Positions 43,659-52,782 of a stretch of 64,000 nucleotides of DNA are shown here, one piece after another. How positions within the stretch are numbered: position 1 is the first letter of the stretch; each line of letters opens with the position of its first letter. Below the pieces are notes generated by a model. That model did no database searches and was not told the DNA's origin. It saw nothing but the letters and a program-made list of their open reading frames with translations. Source of the stretch: G963676655 sp963678305 (GTDB lineage Bacteria > Verrucomicrobiota > Lentisphaeria > Victivallales > Victivallaceae); the NCBI GenBank assembly GCA_963678305.2, contig CAXXVV010000009.1, positions 62,001 through 126,000 of the forward strand. The letters run 5' to 3'. A program made the position numbers and the translations under genes.

Positions 43659-44957
43659 ATGAAAAAACGTCGTTATGTAGTTTGCGGAGTAAGTAACCGC
43701 GCGATCCACATGTTTATCAAACCGATGTTTGGTAAATTTGCTCATTGTGCTGAGTTGGTTGGTTTGTTGGATTGTGATCCTTTGCGTTTTGAGGTTTGTA
43801 AATCAACCGTTCCTGAAGCAGCTGAGGTTTCCGGCTACCTCGAAGAAGATTTTGACCGGATGATTGCTGAAACGAAACCTGATGTGGTTCTGGTAGCGGG
43901 GCGTGACGATACCCATGCCCGGTACATTCTGAAAGGGCTTGAACGGGACCTTGACGTGGTTTCGGAAAAACCCATGGTAACGACCAGTGAGGATTGCCGT
44001 CGTGTGCTGGCCGCCGAGCAAGCCAGTAAGGGGTCGGTTATCTGTACTTTCAACTGTCGCTACCCAGGTCCGCACCGGAAGATTCGTGAAATGATTCTTG
44101 AGGGTAAAATCGGTCGGATCACGTCAATTGACCTGAACTGGTATATCGATATATATCATGGCGCCAGTTATTTTAAACGCTGGAACCGGACACGTGAGGT
44201 TTCCGGCGGACTTTCAATTCACAAAGGGACCCATCATTTTGATCTGGTCAACTGGCTGATCGGACAACGAGCCAGAAAAGTCCATGCTTTCGGAGCCAGG
44301 AATTATTTTGGACCGGACGGCGAGTTTAATCCCTCGCGTAAAGATGGCCGGGTCTGTGAAACCTGTGAAGAGAAAAGTCAGTGTAAATACTTTATGCGCT
44401 GGTCTTCGCGGACCGAGACCAATCTGCCGCCTGATGACCATTTGAACATTCTGGGTGTGCCGAACCGCGCCAAACAGTATTCAAATTATCGCCCGGATCA
44501 TTGTATTTTTGATTCTGAAATAAATATTGAAGATACCTATGTGGTCAATATTCTTTATAATCAGGGTGCGATGCTGAGTTACTCCGAACATTTTTCAGCG
44601 CCGTATGAGGGATATCGTCTGGCGATAAACGGAACCCTGGGCAGGATTGAGACTCAGGAGTGGCACGCGCCGCCGCGGACTCCTTTTCCGACGCCGGAAA
44701 ATCAGACAATCGACTATTTTCCGATTTTCGGCAGCAAGGAAACGATATATACGGTTCCGAGTGTCGGTGGACATGGCGGCGGCGATCCGTTGATTCTTGA
44801 AGATATTTTTCTGGGACCGGACCCGCAGCGCGGCTATGATATTCAGGCCGGGGCGCTCGATGCGGCGTATGCCGTCTGCATAGGTGAGGCAGTTTGGAAA
44901 TCGGCGGAAACCGGTGACGTAATCGACCTGGAAGATTTGCTGGGTGAATATAAATAA
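43659..44957 (+). CDS. Gfo/Idh/MocA family oxidoreductase with a cysteine-rich insert
   Basis: This 432-aa protein has a Rossmann domain (RYVVCGVSNRAIHMF, SEKPMVTTSEDC with the K-P motif) and KGTHHFDLVNWLIG, the conserved histidine helix. An insert with C233, C236 and C242 (C-X2-C-X5-C in VCETCEEKSQC) is not part of the core fold and could bind metal or form disulfides. It is longer than the usual 330-390 residues. GGGAG lies before ATG 43659. It is 16 nt after the PH-domain gene, but a functional link is unclear. Confidence 0.85.
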   Translation: MKKRRYVVCGVSNRAIHMFIKPMFGKFAHCAELVGLLDCDPLRFEVCKSTVPEAAEVSGYLEEDFDRMIAETKPDVVLVAGRDDTHARYILKGLERDLDVVSEKPMVTTSEDCRRVLAAEQASKGSVICTFNCRYPGPHRKIREMILEGKIGRITSIDLNWYIDIYHGASYFKRWNRTREVSGGLSIHKGTHHFDLVNWLIGQRARKVHAFGARNYFGPDGEFNPSRKDGRVCETCEEKSQCKYFMRWSSRTETNLPPDDHLNILGVPNRAKQYSNYRPDHCIFDSEINIEDTYVVNILYNQGAMLSYSEHFSAPYEGYRLAINGTLGRIETQEWHAPPRTPFPTPENQTIDYFPIFGSKETIYTVPSVGGHGGGDPLILEDIFLGPDPQRGYDIQAGALDAAYAVCIGEAVWKSAETGDVIDLEDLLGEYK

Positions 44958-45055
44958 TTAGAGCGAAGTGTAAATGTTAACCACGAAAATTCACGAAAAA
45001 TAAAATACTTCTTCATGATTTTTATGGTGCAAATAATAGTAATAAATAATTAGAG
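44950..45055. repeat. 14-bp direct repeats flanking a short insertion-like segment
   Basis: ATAAATAATTAGAG occurs at 44950-44963, covering the stop codon of the Gfo/Idh gene, and again at 45042-45055. The 78 bp between contain CCACGAAAATTCACGAAAA, which looks like a short dispersed repeat. The arrangement could be a target duplication or a slippage product. Confidence 0.5.
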
Positions 45056-45071
45056 AAAGGTTTTATATAAT

Positions 45072-45698
45072 ATGAAAATCTTGTTTCAAGGCGACTCGAT
45101 TACTGACTGCGGACGCAATCGCGATGTGACCTGGCCTAATGACGGTCTGGGGCAGGGGTATGCCAATCTTGCGGCATCGCGTCTGCTGGCGGATTTCCCG
45201 GCAAAAGGTTTGGAATTTTTTAACCGCGGCATCAGCGGCAACCGGGTAGTGGATTTGTATGCGCGCTGGAAGGTTGACGCATTGAACCTGCGTCCGGATG
45301 TCATCAGTATTTTGATCGGAGTTAATGATACCTGGCATGAATACGGCAGCCAAAACGGAGTGGAGCCTGCCCGATATGCCGATATTTACCGCATGCTGCT
45401 GCAATGGACCCGCAAAGAGTTGCCTCAAGTTGAACTGGTCTTGATGGAGCCTTTCTGTCTTGTAACCGGGGAAGCGGTAACGGACGCCTGGCTGGAGGAA
45501 ATGGCCGAACGCGGTAAAATAGTCAGTGCGCTGGCTGATGAATTCGGCGCGATATTCGTTCCCCTGCAGGATAAACTGAATGCCGCAACTGAAAAAGCTC
45601 CGGTTCGATACTGGCTGCGTGACGGGGTTCATCCGGCTCCGGCCGGCTGTGCTTTGATCGCCGACGCCTGGGTTGACGTGGTAAAACCATTACTCTGA
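45072..45698 (+). CDS. SGNH/GDSL-type esterase
   Basis: This 208-aa protein has complete SGNH blocks: FQGDSITDCGR (S9), NRGISGNRVVDL, IGVNDTWHE and DGVHPAPAGCALIA with the catalytic Asp/His. It belongs to the rhamnogalacturonan acetylesterase-like/lysophospholipase-like bacterial group. There is no signal peptide, so it is cytoplasmic. AGAAAGG lies upstream of the ATG. A terminator follows, so it appears monocistronic or the end of a transcript. Confidence 0.9.
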   Translation: MKILFQGDSITDCGRNRDVTWPNDGLGQGYANLAASRLLADFPAKGLEFFNRGISGNRVVDLYARWKVDALNLRPDVISILIGVNDTWHEYGSQNGVEPARYADIYRMLLQWTRKELPQVELVLMEPFCLVTGEAVTDAWLEEMAERGKIVSALADEFGAIFVPLQDKLNAATEKAPVRYWLRDGVHPAPAGCALIADAWVDVVKPLL

Positions 45699-45732
45699 TA
45701 CTCAGAATATCCGCGAGATTTTTATTTGATGC

Positions 45733-45780
45733 AAAGCGGCAGTATAGTTTTATATGCTGCCGCTTTTGTATTTATTTTTT
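45733..45780 (+). terminator. Rho-independent terminator after the SGNH gene
   Basis: AAAGCGGCAG (45733-45742) pairs with CTGCCGCTTT (45757-45766), with an AT-rich extension in the loop. A T-rich tail runs to about 45780. Confidence 0.85.
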
Positions 45781-45883
45781 ACAAACAGAACCTCTATATT
45801 ATCGGATTATTGGATGATGGCGGACTTGCTATTTGTCGTCTAAGTTATATATTACTTACCTTCAACATTAATCAGGAAATATT

Positions 45884-46165
45884 ATGGAAAAGATCACTAT
45901 TGACGGGATTGAATTTAACGGCGTTGCCGTGCCTACCGAAAATGCCACATTGCTGGTCATCACCGCTCCGCACGGAATGCTTGCTTGCGGTTATGTAAAA
46001 ATTGAGACCGCTAATAAACTGCTTGAACATGTCGCTATCGTTACTGGAGTAAAGACATTTGACGATATGCTGGAAGCTCAGGTTGTCCAGGTCAGTGACC
46101 CGGCCTCTGCGATCGGCATCAAACGCGGGATGACGGGGCGTCAGGCTTTGTTGAAAATGACTTGA
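45884..46165 (+). CDS. DUF1805 (YunC-like) family protein
   Basis: This 93-aa protein has the DUF1805 pattern: NATLLVITAPHGMLACGYVKIETANKL and VGV-like TGVKTFDDMLEA, ending SAIGIKRGMTGRQAL. The fold is small alpha/beta; the biochemical role is unknown. The ATG is preceded by AGGAAAT. It lies 8 nt upstream of pdxB, so the two are probably co-transcribed. Confidence 0.85.
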   Translation: MEKITIDGIEFNGVAVPTENATLLVITAPHGMLACGYVKIETANKLLEHVAIVTGVKTFDDMLEAQVVQVSDPASAIGIKRGMTGRQALLKMT

Positions 46166-46173
46166 GGCTGTTT

Positions 46174-47322
46174 ATGAAGATTGTTGCTGATAATAAAATA
46201 CCTTTTTTGCGCGGCGTTTTTGAACCGTTTTGCCAGGTCGAATATTATCCGGGGGCCGAAATATCCCCGGAACATGTCAAAGACGCGGATGCCCTTATCG
46301 TCAGGACCCGGACCAGGTGTAATGCTGCTCTGCTTGCCGGCTCCAATGTAAAAATAGTGGCTACCGCAACCATCGGGTTCGATCATCTGGATACTGAATT
46401 TCTGGATGCTGCCGGTATAAAATGGACTAATGCCCCCGGTTGTAACTCATCCAGTGTGGCGCAATATATAACTTCCGCATTGCTTAATCTGGCGGTGAAG
46501 TATGATTTTTCTCTTGAGGGTAAAACGCTCGGAGTGATCGGCGTGGGAAAAGTCGGGCGTAAAGTTGCCGGGGTTGGCAGAGCGTTGAATATGAAGGTGC
46601 TTCTGAACGACCCGCCCCGTGCCAGAATTGAAGGTTCTGAGGCTTTCATCGAGCTTGAAGAATTACTTGAAAAGGCTGATATTGTGACCTGCCATGTGCC
46701 GTTGAACAAGTCAGGCGAAGATATGACGCTGCATCTGGCTGACCGGGCATTTTTCAATAAAATGAAGCAGGGGGCTTTTTTCATCAACTCGTCGCGCGGC
46801 CCCGTTTGTGATAATAATATTCTGAAAGAGGTACTGCGGGAGAAGCGCATCGAGGGGGCGGTGCTGGATGTCTGGGAGGGCGAACCGGATTTCGATGTCG
46901 AACTTCACAGTTTGCTGGAATACGGGACTCCGCATATAGCCGGGTATTCCTATGACGGTAAAGCGAATGGAACATCTATGAGCGTACATGCGGTCAGCCG
47001 TGAACTGGGTATCGACTTGATGAACTGGCAGCCGGATGATGTGCCTTTACCGGAAAATACGGCAATCCTTCTGGATGGTTCGGGGTCAATTGATAAGATT
47101 CTCCTGCGGGCAATTAATAACTCTTATGACATAAGCAACGATGACCGGCGTTTACGCAATTCTCCTGAGACGTTCGAGAAGCAGCGCGGCGACTATCCTT
47201 TACGTCGGGAATTTCATCTTTTTGATTTTTGGGCCGGGGAGTCTTCCCCTGAAATGACTTCTGCGTTATCGGCGCTGGAACAACTCAGCAAGGTTACGGC
47301 ATTTCAATATGAAAATAATTAA
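46174..47322 (+). CDS. pdxB: Erythronate-4-phosphate dehydrogenase
   Basis: This 382-aa member of the D-2-hydroxyacid dehydrogenase family has the PdxB-specific start MKIVADNKIPF, PGAEI and RTRTRCN. The NAD-binding motif is GVIGVGKVGRKVA, and the catalytic residues lie in INSSRG and GTPHIAGYS. The C-terminal dimerisation domain follows. It catalyses the second step of the DXP-dependent pyridoxal phosphate route. The ATG at 46174 has GAGG 6 nt upstream; a TTG at 46162 overlaps the previous stop and is less likely. The final codons overlap the next gene. Confidence 0.88.
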   Translation: MKIVADNKIPFLRGVFEPFCQVEYYPGAEISPEHVKDADALIVRTRTRCNAALLAGSNVKIVATATIGFDHLDTEFLDAAGIKWTNAPGCNSSSVAQYITSALLNLAVKYDFSLEGKTLGVIGVGKVGRKVAGVGRALNMKVLLNDPPRARIEGSEAFIELEELLEKADIVTCHVPLNKSGEDMTLHLADRAFFNKMKQGAFFINSSRGPVCDNNILKEVLREKRIEGAVLDVWEGEPDFDVELHSLLEYGTPHIAGYSYDGKANGTSMSVHAVSRELGIDLMNWQPDDVPLPENTAILLDGSGSIDKILLRAINNSYDISNDDRRLRNSPETFEKQRGDYPLRREFHLFDFWAGESSPEMTSALSALEQLSKVTAFQYENN

Positions 47323-48562
47323 TCAAAGTCAAAACCTGATCCGGTCAACCCTTGAATTGATCCTGGATCGTTCAGATAAGATTATAAATACCAAGTTGAG
47401 CGTCATTACCGGTAAAGATTTCACTGGAGATCCCGAACCGTATAAACAGGCTGATGTTATCTATTCATGGATTCAGGGACGCGGCCTTGAGGCTTTGGCT
47501 GGACATGCTGAATTATACGCTGACGACAGTGACTTGCGCGTCAGGGTCAGGAGACTTGCGCTGGAGACAATGGGACGGATGGAAGCGATTCGTTCGCTGA
47601 ATGACGGCCGCATGTTTTTCAGCTTTAATCAACATGGAACACCGACCGGGAAAATTTTACCGGAGAGTAATTTCAGCGATCTGTTTTATTCAAAAGGATT
47701 GCTCTGTGTCTCATCTTTTTATAAGTTGAGCGATGTTGTCAAGGAGGCTGAAGCATATTTTCTCCGTACGATTGAGGATATCGGCAAGGATTACTTCCTT
47801 AGCGACCAGCAGGCATTCGATCCGAAAAACCCGGTCACACCGGTTCCGGGTAAATTGTTGCAGGGGCCGCGAATGATCGCTCTCGGCGGCCTGGCTTCGG
47901 CTTACGAGCATACTGGTAATACTGATTATCTGCTGACGGCACAGAAGTTTATTAATCATATTATAAAATATCACACTAAGGACAATGGAGACTTCTGGGA
48001 AGCGGTAGATATGGACCGCAAGCCGTGGTTTGACGATGGCAAGTTGCTGAGTGATCCGGGGCATGCGCTGGAATTTGTCGGTTTGTCTTTGAAATGTTTG
48101 CTGCGAATGCTTGATTGCGGCGTCCCGGCACTGGCTGAATACGCATCATCGTTCCGGTCGTTTTATCCGGTTTTGCTAAAACGCAACTTTGCCAACGGAT
48201 TCAACCACGAGGCGGGCGGGATCTGTAAATCATTTGACCTGATATCCCGGCAGACGATGAATTCGGACATGCCGTGGTGGAGTCTGCCGGAAACTATGCG
48301 GGCGGCGGCTCTGACTTTGGAATTCTGCGGAGAGGACCCCGAGGTGTCAGAAATACTTGAACTGTGCGCGGACGCGTTCTTTGCCAATTACGTCAATCCC
48401 CAGGCGGGTGACCTGCAATATCAAACCCGGGCCGCAGACGGCTCAATTGTCGATACGATTCCGGCGGTTCCGGATGTTGACCCCGGTTATCATACCAACC
48501 TTAGTTTAATTGATATGATCGGCAGTCTCAACGCTTGTTCGCGAGGTCGTCGATCGCGGTAA
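47309..48562 (+). CDS. N-acylglucosamine 2-epimerase (AGE) family / (alpha/alpha)6-barrel protein
   Basis: This 417-aa protein has alternating helices typical of the AGE barrel: GRGLEALAGHAELY, DGRMFFSFNQHG, DPGHALEFVGLSLK and MPWWSLPETMRAAALTLEF. AGE-family enzymes interconvert sugar epimers or act on sugar aldehydes. The W-x-L-P-E-T-M pattern includes candidate catalytic histidine/glutamate neighbourhoods, but the exact reaction is not assignable. Its start overlaps pdxB by 14 nt, and its last 35 nt overlap the convergent coaC gene. Confidence 0.72.
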   Translation: MKIINQSQNLIRSTLELILDRSDKIINTKLSVITGKDFTGDPEPYKQADVIYSWIQGRGLEALAGHAELYADDSDLRVRVRRLALETMGRMEAIRSLNDGRMFFSFNQHGTPTGKILPESNFSDLFYSKGLLCVSSFYKLSDVVKEAEAYFLRTIEDIGKDYFLSDQQAFDPKNPVTPVPGKLLQGPRMIALGGLASAYEHTGNTDYLLTAQKFINHIIKYHTKDNGDFWEAVDMDRKPWFDDGKLLSDPGHALEFVGLSLKCLLRMLDCGVPALAEYASSFRSFYPVLLKRNFANGFNHEAGGICKSFDLISRQTMNSDMPWWSLPETMRAAALTLEFCGEDPEVSEILELCADAFFANYVNPQAGDLQYQTRAADGSIVDTIPAVPDVDPGYHTNLSLIDMIGSLNACSRGRRSR

Positions 48563-49076
48563 AGATTTCCAGCGGTTCGACCATGCGTCCGGTTCCTTTA
48601 GCCTCGCCGCAGGCCACCCGGCCTCTGCCTGGGCCAATTACATGAACCTGTCGGGAGCGCAATTTTTTCACATTGTCTTTAACGGCCGGATGCTGCCACA
48701 TTCTTGGATTCATTGCCGGAGCGATAAGGACCGGCCCCGCATGTGACAGGGCGTAAGTAGTCAAGGCGTCATCAGCAATTCCGTTGGCGTATTTTCCGAT
48801 GAAATTCGCGGAGCAGGGGGCAACCGCCAGAATATCGGCGCGTTCGGACAATTCGATGTGTCCCGGCTGCCATTGCGGCATTTCCCATAGATCGGTGATA
48901 ACCGGGTTCCGGGATAAGGTCAGAAAAGTGTGTTCGCCGATCAGTTTCAGGGCAGATCCGGTCATGATGACATGCACGTCAAAATCCGCTTTGACCAGGC
49001 GGCTGCATAATTCCGCCGCTTTATACGCGGCAATTGAACCAGTGATTCCAAGTACAATAACTTTCTTATTTTTCAT
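48528..49076 (-). CDS. coaC: Phosphopantothenoylcysteine decarboxylase, stand-alone flavoprotein
   Basis: This 182-aa HFCD flavoprotein begins with GITGSIAAYKAAEL. It has the active-site region HIELSERADILAVAPCSANFIGKYANGIADD and the PAMNPRMWQHPA motif, then VACGEAKGTGRM with the catalytic cysteine. In most bacteria this is fused to CoaB; here only the decarboxylase half is present, so CoaB should be elsewhere. GGAGGG lies 8 nt upstream of ATG 49076. It overlaps the gmk stop by 11 nt, indicating an operon. Confidence 0.9.
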   Translation of the reverse strand: MKNKKVIVLGITGSIAAYKAAELCSRLVKADFDVHVIMTGSALKLIGEHTFLTLSRNPVITDLWEMPQWQPGHIELSERADILAVAPCSANFIGKYANGIADDALTTYALSHAGPVLIAPAMNPRMWQHPAVKDNVKKLRSRQVHVIGPGRGRVACGEAKGTGRMVEPLEIFTAIDDLANKR

Positions 49077-49707
49077 CGAAAAGACCCTCCGGCTGTCTTG
49101 ATGTTTTTGCATGTGAAGCTTCAATTATCGCGACGAATTCTTTGACGGCGCGATCCAGATCATCGTTGATTATCGTGTAGTCATATTGATTCCATTTGCT
49201 GAGTTCTTTTTTGGCTTCGCCGAGACGTCTGGTAAGTTGTCCCTCGTCTTCGGTTCCGCGTCCGCGCAGTCGTTTTTCCAGAATTTCCACCGACGGCGGC
49301 GCGATAAAAATGAACTCGCAGCAACGCTGTAAAGTATAATCATTTTTTGTGTGTTCTTGGATCTGGAGCGCGCCCTGAACATCGATGTCAAGGAAAACGT
49401 CTTTGCCGTTGACGGCTCGGTCTATGACTTCCGAACGCAGCGTTCCGTAATAATTGCCGAAAACATCCGCGTGTTCAATAAATTGATTTTCCGCGATAAG
49501 ACGTTCAAAATCCTCTCTTGAAATAAAATTGTAATGGACTTTATCCTGTTCTCCCTCTCTTGGCTGTCGGGTGGTGCATGAAACCGAAAAGGTCAGACCG
49601 GGAAAAAATTCCCTGACTTTTCCGAGGATTGTCGATTTTCCAACTCCGCTGGGCCCCGACACAATTAAAATAGTTCCAAGCCGGATATTTTTTTTGCTTT
49701 CATTCAT
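49066..49707 (-). CDS. gmk: Guanylate kinase
   Basis: This 213-aa protein has a P-loop GPSGVGKS (18-25) and SCTTRQPREGE with the GMP-binding arginines. FIEHADVFGNYYGT, DIDVQGA and the RGRGTEDE lid complete the fold. It phosphorylates GMP to GDP. The length fits the family. Its divergent neighbour guaA makes GMP, so the two steps of guanine nucleotide synthesis are adjacent. The ribosome site is weak. Confidence 0.96.
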   Translation of the reverse strand: MNESKKNIRLGTILIVSGPSGVGKSTILGKVREFFPGLTFSVSCTTRQPREGEQDKVHYNFISREDFERLIAENQFIEHADVFGNYYGTLRSEVIDRAVNGKDVFLDIDVQGALQIQEHTKNDYTLQRCCEFIFIAPPSVEILEKRLRGRGTEDEGQLTRRLGEAKKELSKWNQYDYTIINDDLDRAVKEFVAIIEASHAKTSRQPEGLFDEK

Positions 49708-49863
49708 ATCATATATTTCCAGTCAACAGTTTTTATAAGTAATATAGCACCTCAAAAAATGAATATCCACTCTTGTTGTAATGAAATGCTTTTGCCGATA
49801 TTTGGAAAAAATCAGTGAAAAATGTTTTTTCAGGGTGAAAAATTCCTTATCTGAGCTATGTTA

Positions 49864-49891
49864 TTGAACAATATTATGATTAGTTTATAAA
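49864..49891 (+). promoter_or_regulatory. Probable guaA promoter
   Basis: TTGAAC (49864-49869), 16 bp and TATAAA (49886-49891) lie 23 bp before the guaA ATG. No purine-riboswitch fold is evident in the 206-bp gap. Confidence 0.55.
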
Positions 49892-49913
49892 CTTCAAGAA
49901 AGAGAATATCGAC

Positions 49914-51470
49914 ATGTGTGAGTATATTGAAAATATTGTGGTCCTTGACTTTGGATCGCAATATAGCCAGTTGATTGCCAGACGTATACGTGAATGTAAT
50001 GTCTACAGTAAAATCCTGCCGTTCAACAGTCCGGCTGAAAAAGTCCGGGCCGAAAAGCCGTCCGGTATTATCCTCAGTGGCGGTCCGGCCAGTGTTTATG
50101 CCGAGAATTCGCCGAAATGTGACCCGGAACTTTTTAACCTTGGGATTCCCGTGCTGGGAATCTGCTATGGTCTGCAATTGACGATTCATACCCTGGGCGG
50201 CAAAGTAGCCCCCGGCAAGGCCCGTGAATACGGTAAAGCGATGATGACGGTGCGTGAAAATCACGAGTTGTTTGATGGCTTTGCGATAGAAGAGGAGATC
50301 CAGGTCTGGATGTCGCACGGCGATAAAGTACTGGAAATGCCGGAAGGCGGCTACAAGTTGTTGGCTGATACTGAAAACAGTGAATATGCGGCAATTTGTT
50401 TCCCGGAAAGAAATATTTACGGAATTCAATTCCATCCCGAAGTGGTCCATACTCCCCGTGGAAAAGAGATCATCAGTAATTTCTGCCACCGGATTTGCGG
50501 TTGTTCCGGCAGTTGGAACATGGAATCTTTTATTGAACGTTCCACGCGTGAAATTCGCGAGACAGTGGGTGATCAGCATGTGATCCTCGGTCTCAGCGGA
50601 GGAGTTGATTCTTCTGTTGCCGCGGCGTTGATCCATAAAGCTATCGGTAAACAACTGACCTGTATTTTTGTCAATAATGCCCTGCTGCGTAAAAATGAGG
50701 CGGAACGGGTACAGGAATTGTTTGCCGGAAACTTCCACATGCAATTGGTTTATGTTGATGCTACCGACCGTTTTATGGCTAAACTGGCAGGAGTGGAAGA
50801 GCCGGAGCAGAAACGAAAAGTCATAGGTCACGAATTTGTTGAAGTTTTTGACGACGCGGCCAAGGGGATAAAAGACGCGGCGTTCCTGGCCCAGGGCACT
50901 ACCTATCCCGATGTAATTGAAAGTGTGCCGATCGACGGCAATCCGGCGGCGATGATCAAGAGTCATCATAATGTCGGCGGCCTGCCGGAAGATATGAAGC
51001 TGAAACTGCTTGAACCGTTGCGGGCATTGTTCAAAGATGAGGTACGGGAAGTCGGTCGTCAGCTTGGACTGCCGCAGGATGTAGTCATGCGCCAGCCGTT
51101 TCCCGGTCCCGGACTTGGCGTCAGGCATCTTGGCTCGGTGACTAAAGAGACTTTGGATATTCTGCGTAATGCGGATGAGATCGTGGTGGATGAGATTAAA
51201 AAAGCCGGACTCTATTACAAGACATGGCAGGCTTTTGCGGTATTCCTGCCGGTCCGGACCGTCGGTGTAATGGGCGACGAGCGTACTTATGATTATGTCA
51301 TCGCTCTGCGCGTGGTCGAAAGTACCGACGGTATGACGGCTGACTGGGTTAAACTTCCCTATGAATTGCTCGAGGTGATTTCCAACCGGATTATCAATGA
51401 AGTTCGCGGCGTGAACCGGGTAGTTTACGATATAACCAGCAAGCCTCCCGGCACCATCGAATGGGAATAA
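49914..51470 (+). CDS. guaA: GMP synthase (glutamine-hydrolysing)
   Basis: This 518-aa protein has a class I glutamine amidotransferase domain (GICYGLQ with C84; FHPEVVHT with the catalytic His/Glu) and an ATP-pyrophosphatase domain (GLSGGVDSSV). The C-terminal dimerisation domain ends with the conserved KPPGTIEWE. It converts XMP to GMP. AAGAAAGAGAA lies upstream. The full length matches the family. Confidence 0.97.
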   Translation: MCEYIENIVVLDFGSQYSQLIARRIRECNVYSKILPFNSPAEKVRAEKPSGIILSGGPASVYAENSPKCDPELFNLGIPVLGICYGLQLTIHTLGGKVAPGKAREYGKAMMTVRENHELFDGFAIEEEIQVWMSHGDKVLEMPEGGYKLLADTENSEYAAICFPERNIYGIQFHPEVVHTPRGKEIISNFCHRICGCSGSWNMESFIERSTREIRETVGDQHVILGLSGGVDSSVAAALIHKAIGKQLTCIFVNNALLRKNEAERVQELFAGNFHMQLVYVDATDRFMAKLAGVEEPEQKRKVIGHEFVEVFDDAAKGIKDAAFLAQGTTYPDVIESVPIDGNPAAMIKSHHNVGGLPEDMKLKLLEPLRALFKDEVREVGRQLGLPQDVVMRQPFPGPGLGVRHLGSVTKETLDILRNADEIVVDEIKKAGLYYKTWQAFAVFLPVRTVGVMGDERTYDYVIALRVVESTDGMTADWVKLPYELLEVISNRIINEVRGVNRVVYDITSKPPGTIEWE

Positions 51471-51476
51471 ACTGAT

Positions 51477-52049
51477 ATGCGGATCATTTCAGGCCTTGCC
51501 GGAGGAATTAATTTATCTGTCCCGAGGGGCATGGCGGTGCGGCCGACTTCCGGACGAGCCCGTAAAGGGCTTTTTGACAGTCTTCGTGATTTCGACGGCA
51601 GGACGGTTGTTGATCTTTTTGCCGGGGCCGGATCTCTCGGCCTGGAGGCTGCCAGCCGCGGCGCCGCCAAAGTTGTGCTGGTCGAGAATAACTCACGCCA
51701 TATCAAGGTTTTGAACGGTAATATGGAGAAGGTCCTCAAATCCGGGGTGAATTGTGAAATCAAACTTATCCGGGCGGATGTTTTATCATTTGGTGCCTGG
51801 GGTATGAGTGTTGTTTCTCCCGACTATATTTTTGCGGACCCGCCGTATGCCGAGTCCGGAGCTTATTTCAGAAAACTTACGTCCAGTGAGTCCATGCGAA
51901 AGCTGTTTGCGAACGGTAAACTTATCTGGGAACTGCCTGAACGGGATGACGAAGGCGACTTTCTGGCGGCGGATGGCTGGACTTTGACGCGGCGGCGGTT
52001 TGGCGGCGGCGATTTTATAATTGCGGAAATCGACAGTAAAGGAGAGTGA
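51477..52049 (+). CDS. rsmD: 16S rRNA (guanine(966)-N2)-methyltransferase
   Basis: This 190-aa protein has the RsmD start RIISGLAGG and VRPTSGRARKGLFDSL. The SAM-binding DLFAGAGSLGLEA and the catalytic DPPY motif (FADPPYAES) follow. It methylates G966 of 16S rRNA. It starts 6 nt after guaA and overlaps no other gene. The DUF1961 gene follows after 4 nt. Confidence 0.92.
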   Translation: MRIISGLAGGINLSVPRGMAVRPTSGRARKGLFDSLRDFDGRTVVDLFAGAGSLGLEAASRGAAKVVLVENNSRHIKVLNGNMEKVLKSGVNCEIKLIRADVLSFGAWGMSVVSPDYIFADPPYAESGAYFRKLTSSESMRKLFANGKLIWELPERDDEGDFLAADGWTLTRRRFGGGDFIIAEIDSKGE

Positions 52050-52053
52050 CGTG

Positions 52054-52782
52054 ATGGAAAAGAAATTTGAAGATTTAAAAGGACTTGGCTGGCGTGATAA
52101 GTTTTTTGATTCCGGTTCCGGTAACTGGAAACAAAAATGGCTGCTGGACGGAAAACGCGCGGATATCCGTAATACCTCCCACGGCATGATATTTTCCGCC
52201 GGACCGGTTGTCAACGATCACGCGTCTCATGCGGTTTTATGGACCAAGGATTCGTTTGAGGGCGATATCAAGATTGAATGGGATTTCACCCGGCTGGATA
52301 CGATCTGCCGTTATGTTAATATAATTTATATTCAGGCGACCGGAAAAGAAGAAGGACCGTATACGAAAGATATTGCGGAATGGGCCGATCTGCGTCAAAT
52401 TCCTTATATGAATTCATATTTTGACACGATGAACCTTTTGCATATCAGTTACGCGGCCTTTGGCAATCAAAACGACGATCCCGACGATTATGTCAGGGCT
52501 AGACGTTATCCGACGCGGCCGGATCGTCCGTTCAATGAAACTGACCTGGAGCCTGATAATTTTGAGACTGGACTTTTTCAACCTGGAATTGAATATCATT
52601 TTACCTTCATCAAAACCGCTGAAGATTTGTTTTTTGAAGTTAAAAACGATGACGTTTGCAAATTGTTTCGCTGGCCACTGGATAAAGTTGAGCCGGTGAC
52701 CGAGGGCCGGGTGGGAATCAGGCACATGTTCACCCGCTGTTCACGCTATAAAAACATTAAAATATCTACATTGACCGAATGA
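52054..52782 (+). CDS. DUF1961 family protein (concanavalin-like fold)
   Basis: This 242-aa protein has a beta-sandwich of DUF1961 type: ADIRNTSHGMIFSAGP, FEGDIKIEWDFTRLDT, DLRQIPYMNSYFDTMNLLHISYAAFG, and VGIRHMFTRCSRYKNIKI at the end. It is related to polysaccharide-binding or glycan-degrading proteins and has no signal peptide. AAAGGAGAG lies 7 nt before the ATG. The stop overlaps the MFS gene start (ATGA), suggesting that the pair handles an imported carbohydrate. Confidence 0.78.
   Translation: MEKKFEDLKGLGWRDKFFDSGSGNWKQKWLLDGKRADIRNTSHGMIFSAGPVVNDHASHAVLWTKDSFEGDIKIEWDFTRLDTICRYVNIIYIQATGKEEGPYTKDIAEWADLRQIPYMNSYFDTMNLLHISYAAFGNQNDDPDDYVRARRYPTRPDRPFNETDLEPDNFETGLFQPGIEYHFTFIKTAEDLFFEVKNDDVCKLFRWPLDKVEPVTEGRVGIRHMFTRCSRYKNIKISTLTE

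Noticed and set aside
49708..49913. Purine riboswitch upstream of guaA
   Set aside because: No three-way junction with the conserved loop motifs can be found in the gap.
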